NCBI GenBank assembly: GCA_964388965.1
Contig: CAYMCP010000002.1
Coordinates: forward strand, 25,468-89,467
Length of the DNA: 64,000 nucleotides
Origin: Albibeggiatoa sp964388965
Lineage (GTDB): Bacteria > Pseudomonadota > Gammaproteobacteria > Beggiatoales > Beggiatoaceae
Reading direction: 5' to 3'
The notes beneath the pieces were generated by a model. The model did not search any database. It was not told the origin of the DNA and saw only the letters and a program-made list of their open reading frames with translations. Positions within the stretch are counted from its first letter, which is position 1. The number at the start of each line of letters is the position of its first letter. This document shows positions 17,939 to 26,077 of the stretch, piece after piece. Made by a program: the position numbers and the translations under genes.

Positions 17939-18909
17939 GGCATAGACACATGGCTAATGACATGATCCATTTTTACGACTTACACCCGCCAATGGCTGAT
18001 TTTAAGCAAGAAGTATTGGATGGCTTACAAGCTCATCCTAAAGCTTTATCACCTAAATTTCTTTACGACAAAAAAGGCTCGGTTTTATTTGATCAAATTA
18101 CAGCCCTTCCAGAGTATTATCCAACTCGTGCCGAATTAGATATTTTACAGACTCATTGTGATGAAATGGCGGAGTTATTAGGTGAACGTTGTTTATTGGT
18201 TGAATTAGGCAGCGGCAGCAGTCAAAAAATTCGTACTTTGCTGCAAGTCATCAAACCTGCTGCGTATATGCCAATGGATATTTCTAAGCAACATTTGCTT
18301 GATGCGGCGCAGACACTATCCAAAGATTATCCTAATTTAGAAATCCATGCGACTTGTACGGATTATTCCAACGAGTTTGAATTACCTTATCAGCCTCAAC
18401 ATTTATCTCGTGTAGCTTTTTTTCCTGGGTCAAGTATTGGTAATTTTGAGCCAGATGAAGCTAAAACGCTATTAGAGCGGGTAGCAAAATCTTTGGATAA
18501 AGCGGGTAGGCTACTAGTTGGTGTGGATTTAAAAAAGGATGCAGAGGTATTAAATGCCGCTTATAACGATGAGCAAGGTATCACTGCCGCATTTAATTTG
18601 AACTTGTTGGATAGAATCAATCGGGAATTGTCGGGTAATTTTGATTTAGATAATTTTGCGCATCATGCTTTTTATAATGAGCAGCAGAGTCGAGTTGAAA
18701 TGCACTTAGTTAGTCAAACGACACAAAAAGCTTCGGTTGGAGAGCAGGTTTTTCAATTCTCAACAGGTGAAACAATTCATACTGAAAGCTCTTATAAATA
18801 TAATATTGAGCAATTTCATCAATTAGCACAACAAGCAGGCTTTAGAGCTGTGAAATCTTGGACTGATGAGCAACACCTGTTTAGTGTGCATTGTTTGGAG
18901 GTGGCGTAG
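17935..18909 (+). CDS. egtD: L-histidine N-alpha-methyltransferase EgtD
   Basis: SAM-dependent trimethylation of histidine to hercynine, the first step of ergothioneine synthesis. It has 324 residues with KFLYDKKGSVLFDQIT, LPEYYPTRAE, the SAM loop LVELGSGSSQKI and FFPGSSIGNFEP, all typical of EgtD. The ATG at 17935 overlaps the egtB stop, so the two are translationally coupled; an in-frame ATG at 17950 is an alternative. Ergothioneine is an antioxidant thiol, plausible in a microaerobic diazotroph. The candidate replication origin starts two bases after the stop. Confidence 0.95.
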   Translation: MRHRHMANDMIHFYDLHPPMADFKQEVLDGLQAHPKALSPKFLYDKKGSVLFDQITALPEYYPTRAELDILQTHCDEMAELLGERCLLVELGSGSSQKIRTLLQVIKPAAYMPMDISKQHLLDAAQTLSKDYPNLEIHATCTDYSNEFELPYQPQHLSRVAFFPGSSIGNFEPDEAKTLLERVAKSLDKAGRLLVGVDLKKDAEVLNAAYNDEQGITAAFNLNLLDRINRELSGNFDLDNFAHHAFYNEQQSRVEMHLVSQTTQKASVGEQVFQFSTGETIHTESSYKYNIEQFHQLAQQAGFRAVKSWTDEQHLFSVHCLEVA

Positions 18910-18910
18910 A

Positions 18911-19235
18911 GTTATCCACAGGCGAGGTGAGTTATCCACAAGCGGGATGAGTTATCCACAAGTTATCCACAGGCGTGTTGAAAAGAATTTTTATAACTAA
19001 CTCATTGTTTACAAAAATAAAAAATAAGATTTTAGCTTAAAAGCCCTACCAAAAATCAATAACTTAGCCTGTGGATAACTCTGTGGATAACCTGTGGATA
19101 ACTTCGGTTTAGCTGTGGATAACTTTTTATCAGCCAACATTTGCTAGAGTTTTCCCATAGTTTTCCACAAGTTATCCACAGAGTTATCCACAGGGTAACA
19201 TTATGAATTTAAAATAAAAAACAGAGTTATCCACA
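18911..19235. other. Cluster of 11 perfect DnaA boxes, candidate replication origin
   Basis: Perfect TTATCCACA on the plus strand starts at 18912, 18932, 18952, 18963, 19172, 19184 and 19227. Perfect TGTGGATAA (same box, minus strand) starts at 19070, 19082, 19093 and 19114. A one-mismatch box (TTTTCCACA) is at 19161. They form three same-orientation groups: four forward, four reverse, four forward. Neighbours within a group are mostly 11-12 or 20-21 bases apart, about one or two helical turns, so the boxes face the same side. An AT-rich block follows. dnaA, dnaN, mnmG and mioC are not in the window. It could be oriC, a DnaA-titrating locus like datA, or the origin of an integrated replicon. 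Confidence 0.75.
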
Positions 19236-19900
19236 GAAAAAGGTTTGTACTACTATTATTGGTTTAAATATTTATAAACTAATAATAATTGTTTAGCCTG
19301 TCTATGCGAAAAGTATAAAATTAAGTTCGAGCTGTTCCGCAATGGCTCAGCACAGCCATAATGGTGAACCGTTGGAAAAATAGCCTGTTATACTCAGAGT
19401 TATCCATTTTTATGCTTTTGAGATTTAGCATAAAGGTCTGTGAATAAGTGAAAATTATCTTTAAAATAATGATTTTAATTTTGCAAAAACTGCTGAAAAT
19501 ATGCTGAAAAGTTGTGGTGTTTTTTTTAATAGCTTGTTTAAATTGAGTATTTTTTTAATTTACCTGCTGAAAATTTATAAAAAAAATCTTTGAAAACTGC
19601 TAAAAAATGATTGAAATGCGTTGTAGTTTTATTTTTTTATCTTTTATAAATCAAATTTTATTTTAATTATTGATAATATCTTATTGTTAATGTTCAAAGG
19701 GTAAATTAATGCTGAAATATTGTGTAATATCTTGATTTTTAAAATTTAATGATTGCTAAAATCGAATAAAAATTGTGCCGTACTTTTTATAATTAAAATT
19801 CTAGCTTATTGAATTTAAAGTAAATATTTTTTTAAAATCTTTGGTCAAAAATGGATGAATTCTTGCGTATTAGAGCCTGTCAAATTAATTTTAACTGGTA
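19236..19900. other. AT-rich block next to the DnaA boxes (candidate unwinding element)
   Basis: About 665 bases, extremely rich in A+T particularly from 19440 to 19880, with no supported gene. It directly follows the DnaA-box array, the usual placement of a DNA unwinding element. GATC sites are practically absent, so SeqA/Dam-type control as in E. coli is not indicated. Confidence 0.5.
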
Positions 19901-19915
19901 AGGAAGGATGAGATC

Positions 19916-20296
19916 ATGACTGTACAGCAACGACGCTATTACACTGAAACAGACGATCAGGTGCTAAGTCTCCTAAAGAGGAAGGCTAAACCATTAAAAA
20001 ATGGCAATTTATTTACCTGTATTAGTTACAAAGAGATTACTGAACTGAGAACTCCGAAAAACTTTTTTTGCCTACAATAAAATCAATCACTTATGCAAAT
20101 ACGCTCCACCTAAAATCAATGACTTACAAACTTTTTCAGAGTTTTCAGTACTGAAGAGAACGGTATTTCTCGTAGAACAAGTTATAACGCTATCGATAGA
20201 CTGGTTAAAAATAATTTAGTAATTAAATACAAAGACGCGACTCCGGACAAGTGTCCGTTGGTAAACTGTTACGAAGTTGTAGTAAGGCGAGATTAA
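19916..20296 (+). pseudogene. Small winged-helix-like gene split by a miniature transposon
   Basis: An ATG at 19916 with an AAGGAAGG ribosome site begins a reading frame that runs into the 106-bp element at 20044-20149 and stops inside it. Removing the element and one copy of its 5-base duplication (ACTGA) restores one frame of about 90 codons ending at 20296. The joined product continues KEITEENGISRRTSYNAIDRLVKNNLV, a helix-turn-helix pattern, and ends with CPLVNCYEVVVRRD. It resembles a small winged-helix DNA-binding protein; I cannot name the family. Its position beside the DnaA boxes suggests a replication or plasmid-type regulator, but that is inference. Confidence 0.72.
20044..20149. 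mobile_element. MITE, family A copy 1 (106 bp)
   Basis: Terminal inverted repeats of about 20 bases (ACTGAGAACTCCGAAAAAC and the complement of CTTTTTCAGAGTTTTCAGT, three mismatches), flanked by a perfect ACTGA duplication (20039-20043 and 20150-20154). It has no coding capacity. A copy differing by a single base lies at 62715-62820, showing recent mobility. It interrupts the small gene at 19916-20296. The transposase acting on it is not in the window. Confidence 0.88.
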
Positions 20297-20575
20297 AATT
20301 TGTGCAATAATCTGATTTTTTGTCTCTATGGATTCGACGCATCGTAACCATAGAGAGTAACTAGGTGTATGACGCTTCGCTTATACACCCTACGAGTCAA
20401 TGCCATTAAGTTAAGCAAAAATCATAAGGTACATAACCGGTAGCGTCATGCACTAATGAGCGTGAGCGTTATAAAAATCGGTGTATGACGCTAAAAATAA
20501 AAATCACAGATTCCAAATTTAAAACGCTAGCAATTTTAATAATTTAAATTAAATCAACTATAGTTCGATTCATCT
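20297..20575. repeat. Palindrome-rich intergenic region beside pgi
   Basis: No gene. It holds three hairpins: CTCTATGG/CCATAGAG arms at 20324-20331 and 20348-20355; GGTGTAT/ATACACC at 20364-20389, ending in CACCCTACG; and TAGCGTCATGCAC/GTGTATGACGCTA arms at 20441-20453 and 20481-20493. The second and third share the words GGTGTATGACGCT and belong to the same dispersed family as 23135-23213. Confidence 0.65.
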
Positions 20576-22225
20576 TTAACGTCTTGCTTTGATGTAATTC
20601 AGCAAACCGCTAATAGCATCATCTGTTTGAATGTTATCGGTTTTACCTTCTAGATCGGACAGCAAATCATTCGCAGCTTGTTTGCCTAATTCTACTCCCC
20701 ACTGGTCGAACGGATTTAAATTCCAACACACTCCTTGTACAAATGTTTTGTGCTCGTATAAAGCCAATAATGCCCCTAGTATTTCTGGATTTAAACGTTG
20801 ATAAACAAGTACATTGCTTGGTCTATTACCGCTAAATGTGCGATGTGGTAATTGTAATGCGATTTCCTCTGCACTTTCACCGCTCGATTTTAGTAGTATT
20901 TTAGTCTCCTCAGCAGAACGCCCATTCATTAACGCATCAGCTTGTGCGAGCGCATTGGATAAGGTTGCAACTTCATGGTTATGCTTATCGTGAATATTTT
21001 CCACTGCAATAATAAAATCAGCAGGCACAATATGCGTACCTTGGTGTAATAGTTGATAAAATGCGTGTTGACCATTATTACCCGGCGCACCCCAAATGAT
21101 AGGACAAGTTGGATAATCTACTGCGTTGCCATCACGAGAAACATGTTTGCCTAAACTTTCCATAATCAATTGCTGCAAATAAGCTGGCAATAGCTCTAGT
21201 GCAAAATCATAAGGTAAAATAACTTGTGTTTGAGCCTTTTCAAAAAAGTTGTTATACCAAATACCGATTAACCCTAATAATACCGGCATATTTTGTTCAA
21301 AAGGTGCGGTTTGAAAATGTTTATCCATTTCGTGCGCACCTGCTAGTAATTTTTTAAAATTATCCATACCAATCATAATGGCAATAGATAAACCAATCGC
21401 AGACCATAATGAATAACGCCCACCAACCCAATCCCAAAATTCAAACATATCTTGTGGATTAATACCAAATTTAACCACTTTTTCTTGATTGGTGCTCACT
21501 GCAACAAAATGACGTGCAATAGCCGCTTCATTATTATCGGTATGATTTAAGAACCACTGTCTTGCACTATTTGCATTAAGCATGGTTTCTTGTGTGGTAA
21601 AAGTTTTAGAAGAAACGATAAATAAAGTTGTTTCAGGATTAATTTCAGCCAATACTTCAGACAAATGTGTTGCATCTACGTTAGAGATAAAATGCGCTTT
21701 CAAACGTTCATGGTGATAATGTTTAAGCGCACGTACTACCATTGCAGGTCCCAAATCCGATCCGCCGATGCCAATATTTACAATCGTTTCAATGGGTTTA
21801 CCCGTATAACCACGCCAAATGCCGTTGCGGACTGATTCTGCAAACTGCTGCATTTGATTTAGTACCGTGTTGATTTTTGGCATCACGTCTTCACCGTCTA
21901 CATGAATAGGTGTATTGCTACGATTGCGTAAGGCGACGTGTAAAACGGCACGGTTTTCAGTATGATTAATCTTCTCTCCGCTAAACATGCGTTCAATCCA
22001 TGTTGCAAGTTGAGCTTGTTGCGCTAAGGTACATAGTAGCTGAATTGTTTCTTGAGTCAGATGATTACGAGAATAGTCTAAGAGTAAACCACAAGATTCT
22101 AATGAAAATTGGTTAAAACGCTGCGGATTAAGCTGAAACAATTGTTTTAAATGATCTCTGGCAAGAATAGCTTGATGTTGTTGTAGTTGTTTCCAAATCT
22201 CAGTTTGCGTTATCGAGTTTTGCAT
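20576..22225 (-). CDS. pgi: Glucose-6-phosphate isomerase
   Basis: Interconverts glucose-6-phosphate and fructose-6-phosphate. It has 549 residues from the ATG at 22225, which follows TTTGGAAA; an in-frame TTG lies 12 bases upstream. Family signatures are NIGIGGSDLGPAMV, FIVSSKTFTTQETM, VGGRYSLWSAIGL, NGQHAFYQLLHQG and the C-terminal FDQWGVELGKQ. The length is normal. It is a single gene next to the palindrome-rich region and origin candidate. Confidence 0.97.
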   Translation of the reverse strand: MQNSITQTEIWKQLQQHQAILARDHLKQLFQLNPQRFNQFSLESCGLLLDYSRNHLTQETIQLLCTLAQQAQLATWIERMFSGEKINHTENRAVLHVALRNRSNTPIHVDGEDVMPKINTVLNQMQQFAESVRNGIWRGYTGKPIETIVNIGIGGSDLGPAMVVRALKHYHHERLKAHFISNVDATHLSEVLAEINPETTLFIVSSKTFTTQETMLNANSARQWFLNHTDNNEAAIARHFVAVSTNQEKVVKFGINPQDMFEFWDWVGGRYSLWSAIGLSIAIMIGMDNFKKLLAGAHEMDKHFQTAPFEQNMPVLLGLIGIWYNNFFEKAQTQVILPYDFALELLPAYLQQLIMESLGKHVSRDGNAVDYPTCPIIWGAPGNNGQHAFYQLLHQGTHIVPADFIIAVENIHDKHNHEVATLSNALAQADALMNGRSAEETKILLKSSGESAEEIALQLPHRTFSGNRPSNVLVYQRLNPEILGALLALYEHKTFVQGVCWNLNPFDQWGVELGKQAANDLLSDLEGKTDNIQTDDAISGLLNYIKARR

Positions 22226-22348
22226 GGTGGTTTCCAAAATCTTGTTATTTAATTTATTATACCTAAGACACTTTACAATTGTATTGAGGTCAAATCAGAA
22301 AATCCAGCTTATTGGATTATATAACCCATTTTGATCAAGGAGAATAAC

Positions 22349-23008
22349 ATGACCGTTTATTTATATTATTGGCTAGTATTGCCATTATTGGCGTTAAGTT
22401 TTGCGTTGCACGCTGAAACGCCGTCTACAACTGGGGAGACAAGGGAAACAATTGTACAATTGCAACCAAAATTGAGTAGTTCGCAGTTGGTAAAAGCACT
22501 TAAATCTGGTGGTTATATTCTCTTCATGCGTCATGCTTTAACCGAAGTAGGCGATGAGGAAACCAATGTTGATTTAGAAAACTGCGAAACACAACGTAAT
22601 TTGTCTGAACAAGGCAAAAAGCAAGCAGAAATGATCGGAAGTGCGATTAAAAAATTAGCCATTCCCATTGGTGATGTGTATACCAGTCCTTATTGTCGTT
22701 GCGTAGAGACCTCGAATATTGTATTTAAACAGGCTACTATCATGACAGAATTGACTTACGCCGCACATTTAGAACCACAACAACGCATTGAATATGCTGA
22801 TACTTTAGCACAATTGTTAAGCGTCCAACCTAAAGAAGGTACAAACACAATAATCGTATCTCATTCTGTCAATTTGCAAGAAGCGACGGGCATTTTACCT
22901 ACACCTGAAGGTGCTATTTACGTGTTCAAATCAACAGGTGAAGGTTATGAGCATGTAGGTGTAATTAAACCAGATTTTTGGGAAATGTTCATCTGGACTA
23001 TGCCTTAA
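22349..23008 (+). CDS. Secreted histidine phosphatase superfamily protein
   Basis: A 219-residue protein starting at an ATG with a strong AAGGAG site; the frame is open 18 bases further upstream to a TTG. A signal peptide (MTVYLYYWLVLPLLALSFALHA) indicates periplasmic or secreted location. The phosphatase core has FMRHALTE in place of the usual RHG, PYCRCVET, and VSHSVN in place of the usual GH-x-x-N. A His-phosphatase fold is clear, but the substrate is unknown. It is divergent from pgi. Confidence 0.83.
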   Translation: MTVYLYYWLVLPLLALSFALHAETPSTTGETRETIVQLQPKLSSSQLVKALKSGGYILFMRHALTEVGDEETNVDLENCETQRNLSEQGKKQAEMIGSAIKKLAIPIGDVYTSPYCRCVETSNIVFKQATIMTELTYAAHLEPQQRIEYADTLAQLLSVQPKEGTNTIIVSHSVNLQEATGILPTPEGAIYVFKSTGEGYEHVGVIKPDFWEMFIWTMP

Positions 23009-23079
23009 AAATCAAATATATCTGCAACAGGTAAAAATATTAGCATTCAAAATTGCTGATATTTTAAATGTTGCTCTTA

Positions 23080-23134
23080 TGGTTCAAATGTGGTTCAAAT
23101 GTGGTTCAAATGCGGTTCAAATATGGTTCAAATG
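23080..23134. repeat. Tandem repeat, five 11-base units
   Basis: Five consecutive copies of TGGTTCAAATG (the fourth is CGGTTCAAATA) start at 23080, 23091, 23102, 23113 and 23124. One unit equals about one DNA turn, so any protein binding it would be helically phased. It lies in the noncoding gap between the phosphatase and the FGE-fold gene. Confidence 0.85.
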
Positions 23135-23213
23135 TAGGGTGTATAAACGCAGTGCCATACACCTAAACTAAACGCTTAAAAAGGTGCATGGCGTTTCACT
23201 TATGCACCCTACG
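23135..23213. repeat. Pair of inverted dispersed palindromes (TAGGTGTATGRCG family)
   Basis: Two head-to-head copies of a palindromic element: TAGGGTGTAT...ATACACCTA (23135-23163) and AGGTGCATGGCG...TATGCACCCTACG (23182-23213). The same family is at 20362-20394. No coding function is visible. Confidence 0.65.
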
Positions 23214-23263
23214 TTTTAAATCAAGATAACAAGCTGATATTGATAGAAATATTAAATAAATCT

Positions 23264-25912
23264 ATGACTCCAAATCTCCTCACAGAACAATTGCTTTCAT
23301 TTCTCACCGATTTACGGCAGGAAGGCTATATTATTGGCGTGGGACAACTCGTGTCTGTTGAGCGTTTGATTTTTGCTTTGACAGAACAAGAAAAATTACC
23401 AAAAGACCTCAAAAATTTAAAAACTTATATCGCCCCGCTTATTTGTCAGTCGCCAGAAGAACAAATTGATTTTTATCAGCGTTTTGAGCAATTTGTATTA
23501 CAAAATCATCGAGTTGTTAATTCTCAATCAATACCTGAATCTAAAAAATCACACACAATACAAGTGCTTAAAAAATTCCAATGGCGGGAAAAATTGTGGA
23601 AAAGTAGTTTTTGGTTGATTTTATGTGGATTATTGATTATTGCGGGTGTTGTGTATCAGCAAGAAATTCAAGACTATTTTGATTCATCACAACAGCAATC
23701 AATACCTACTCCAACACCTGCGCCAAAACCAGACTTAATGCTTGAACCAGAAATATCACAATGGATTTATTTTGCGACTGGATTTTTATTATTAGTATTG
23801 ATTTTAATGTTGTGGCGATGGAATCAACAAGCATTTTTAAAACGACAATTACCGATTTCTCCCCCTGATTTGAAGCAATTATTTATCAAGCCGATAGATA
23901 CAGATTTATTTCCTGCTATTCAACTAGCTCGTTCATCGCAGCAATTACGCAAACATATCGATGTGCCATCGAAAGAATTGGATATTAAAGCCAGTTTAAA
24001 CGCGACTTTGGACAATGCCGGCTTTTTTGTGCCAGTTTATGCCACACGCAAGCAATCACCAGAATATTTAATTTTGGTGGATAGAGTCACGTTTAAAGAC
24101 CATCACAGTTATTTGGTGGATGAGTTATTAAAGCGTTTGCATGATGAAGGATTGTATTTTGAACAATTTTATTTTGATGCTGACCCACGTCGTTGTTATG
24201 CAAAAGATGATAATCAGCCGATTCCGTTGTTAATGTTAGCTTCACGTTATCCAGAGTATCGTTTATTGATTTTTTCTGATGCGCAGGGCTTGATTGACCC
24301 ATTGACCGGACAGTTAGCGGTTTGGGTATCGCAATTGTTTGATTGGGAGCAGCGCAGTGTTTTGATGTTCTCAATAGAAGCACATTTACAGTATCGGCAG
24401 CAATTGTTACAGGGTATGGATTTTATGGTTGTGCCAGCGAATGAGCAAGGTTTGGCAATGTTGGCAGCACAGTGGCGGGCTGAACCTATTTCGTTGCAAT
24501 CGCCTGATTCAAAACATTATCCGCGTTATTTGTTGTTGCGTCCACATCGAGTATTGGAACGGCATCCATTGGATAAAGATGAGTTGGCACAGTTAATGGC
24601 ACAATTAGAAGAATATTTAGATGCAAAAGCTTTATTGTGGTTGGCGGCGTGTGCGGTGTATCCAGAGGTGAAATGGCAATTGACAGTATATTTAGGGCAA
24701 GAATTGAATGTATTGAGTGCAGCGCGTTTGGGGCAGTTGGCTAAGTTGCCTTGGTTGCGTTATGGCTATATGCCAGATTGGTTGCGGCGAGCGTTAATTG
24801 TACGGTTGTCTAAGCAGCAGGATAAGCAAATACGAGAGGTGTTAACGGCGTTGTTGATGCAGACAATTGATAAGTCGGAGCTTGAATTTAACGTTGCCTT
24901 GCCAAAAGGAGCGGTGGCGACGATGCGGTGGTTATTAAAACGTTGGGCTAAACAGACTAATCAATGGGATGATTTACGGGATACGGTATTTATTTCCTTT
25001 ATGCAGAATGATTTAAGTGTGCGATTACCTAGAGTTTGGCGACAGATTATCCAAATAAACAAAGATTATAGAGTTGTTGCAAATGTAATTTTAGGTATTT
25101 TTACGGAATTACCTTTAAAAAATAGCCAGCCATTAGAACCTAAGCTCAAAGCAGACGATATTATTCAAGACAAGCTCAAAGCAGACGATATTATTCAAGA
25201 CAAGCTCAAAGACGGCACACTCGCCCCAGAAATGATTATTGTGCCAGCAGGCGAGTTTATGATGGGTGATGACAGCAGCAATTATGATGATGAAAAACCC
25301 ATTCACAAAGTCACCATTGCCCAACCGTTTGCGATAGGAAAATATCAAGTAACGTTTGATGATTATGATAAATATTGTGAGGCAACTGGTGCTAAAAAAC
25401 CTGATGATGAATGCTGGGGACGCGGAAAACGTCCAGTCATCAATGTCAGTTGGAATGATGCCCAAAAATACTGCCAATGGCTCAGTGAACAGACTGGACG
25501 GCACTATCGTTTACCCACAGAAGCCGAATGGGAATATGCTTGTCGCGCAGGTTCAACCACAAAATGGTGTTGTGGTGATGATGAAAGTCAATTAAAAGAT
25601 TATGCGTGGTATGACAAAAATTCAGATAGCAAAACTCATCCCGTTGGCGAGAAAAAGCCCAATAAATTTGGTTTATACGACATGCACGGGAATGTATGGG
25701 AATGGTGCGAAGATAGTTGGCATGAAAATTATAACGGTGCCCCAACTGATGGCAGTGCGTGGAAAAACTATAATGAAAACAAGTCTTTACTGCGCGGCGG
25801 TTCTTGGGACGACAGTGCGAATTATTGTCGTTCGGCTAATCGTGGCAGGTATAATCAAGACAATAGGTACTACAATTTCGGGGTTCGTTTTGTTTGCAGT
25901 GTTCGCGCCTAG
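23264..25912 (+). CDS. Membrane conflict-type protein with C-terminal FGE-sulfatase domain, likely DGR target
   Basis: About 882 residues. Layout: an N-terminal helical domain (about 1-95); a membrane helix (about 113-133); a Pro-rich linker (PTPTPAPKP); a second membrane helix (about 166-188); a VWA-like alpha/beta domain (from EYLILVDR, lacking the DxSxS metal site); a helical region; a linker with a 30-base tandem duplication (KLKADDIIQD twice); and an FGE-sulfatase domain (from MIIVPAGEFMMG, about 655 to the end). The last 35 residues, LRGGSWDDSANYCRSANRG..., match the variable-region layout of DGR target proteins with this fold. No reverse transcriptase or template repeat lies in the window. 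No clear ribosome site is seen; a TTG at 23240 is an alternative start. Its precise role is unknown; vWA/FGE proteins of this type are thought to be sensors in conflict systems. Confidence 0.82.
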   Translation: MTPNLLTEQLLSFLTDLRQEGYIIGVGQLVSVERLIFALTEQEKLPKDLKNLKTYIAPLICQSPEEQIDFYQRFEQFVLQNHRVVNSQSIPESKKSHTIQVLKKFQWREKLWKSSFWLILCGLLIIAGVVYQQEIQDYFDSSQQQSIPTPTPAPKPDLMLEPEISQWIYFATGFLLLVLILMLWRWNQQAFLKRQLPISPPDLKQLFIKPIDTDLFPAIQLARSSQQLRKHIDVPSKELDIKASLNATLDNAGFFVPVYATRKQSPEYLILVDRVTFKDHHSYLVDELLKRLHDEGLYFEQFYFDADPRRCYAKDDNQPIPLLMLASRYPEYRLLIFSDAQGLIDPLTGQLAVWVSQLFDWEQRSVLMFSIEAHLQYRQQLLQGMDFMVVPANEQGLAMLAAQWRAEPISLQSPDSKHYPRYLLLRPHRVLERHPLDKDELAQLMAQLEEYLDAKALLWLAACAVYPEVKWQLTVYLGQELNVLSAARLGQLAKLPWLRYGYMPDWLRRALIVRLSKQQDKQIREVLTALLMQTIDKSELEFNVALPKGAVATMRWLLKRWAKQTNQWDDLRDTVFISFMQNDLSVRLPRVWRQIIQINKDYRVVANVILGIFTELPLKNSQPLEPKLKADDIIQDKLKADDIIQDKLKDGTLAPEMIIVPAGEFMMGDDSSNYDDEKPIHKVTIAQPFAIGKYQVTFDDYDKYCEATGAKKPDDECWGRGKRPVINVSWNDAQKYCQWLSEQTGRHYRLPTEAEWEYACRAGSTTKWCCGDDESQLKDYAWYDKNSDSKTHPVGEKKPNKFGLYDMHGNVWEWCEDSWHENYNGAPTDGSAWKNYNENKSLLRGGSWDDSANYCRSANRGRYNQDNRYYNFGVRFVCSVRA
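25141..25211 (+). repeat. 30-base in-frame tandem duplication
   Basis: Two essentially identical 30-base units (25141-25170 and 25171-25200, one mismatch) and the first 10 bases of a third. They encode KLKADDIIQD twice in the linker before the FGE domain, a site where length could vary by slippage. Confidence 0.9.
25790..25896 (+). other. Candidate DGR variable region (VR)
   Basis: Encodes RGGSWDDSANYCRSANRG and the following residues to GVRF. Codons at the presumed ligand positions are GAC, GAC, AGT, TAT, GGC, TAT, TAC, TAC and TTC, mixed with unchanged AAT codons. Every one can be reached from AAC or AAT by changing only adenines, the hallmark of DGR mutagenesis. A GC-rich hairpin lies about 56 bases after the stop. 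The inferred AAC/AAT-rich template was not found in this window. Confidence 0.65.
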
Positions 25913-25967
25913 ATTTCTCTTTGTATTTTAGTACTTTAGCCCTTTGCTTTTTTGTTTTTTACCCTTT

Positions 25968-25997
25968 ATCGCGCTACGCGCGATCGCGATTTTTTTT
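25968..25997 (+). terminator. GC hairpin followed by eight T (terminator or DGR hairpin)
   Basis: ATCGCG at 25968-25973 can pair with CGCGAT at either 25979-25984 or 25985-25990, the latter running straight into eight T residues. That is a classical intrinsic terminator for the FGE-fold gene. A GC-rich hairpin just behind a DGR variable region is also required for homing in studied systems, so it may serve both purposes. Confidence 0.6.
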
Positions 25998-26077
25998 GCA
26001 GGCGTGCAAAACTTGTTTTGTAAAATAAATTGGTAGTCCTGCAAAAGAGCGTGTTATTTTAGTTTAAGTTACTATTT

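Noticed and set aside
16673..18909. Ovothiol synthase (OvoA) instead of EgtB/EgtD
   Set aside because: OvoA carries a fused C-terminal methyltransferase; here EgtB ends after the FGE domain and the methyltransferase is a separate EgtD.
19051..19066. MITE fragment inside the DnaA-box region (AAAATCAATAACTTA shared with family B)
   Set aside because: Only about 15 AT-rich bases match and no inverted ends are present; chance similarity is likely.
23080..23134. CRISPR-like repeat array
   Set aside because: Units are 11 bases and directly adjacent without spacers; no cas genes in the window.
23091..23134. tRNA T-loop (GGTTCAAAT resembles GGTTCAAAT of tRNA genes)
   Set aside because: It is simply repeated in tandem; no acceptor stem or anticodon arm around it.
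25133..25504. 123-codon antisense frame in the FGE-fold gene
   Set aside because: It reads the tandem duplication in reverse (FELVLNNIVC twice) and has no independent support.
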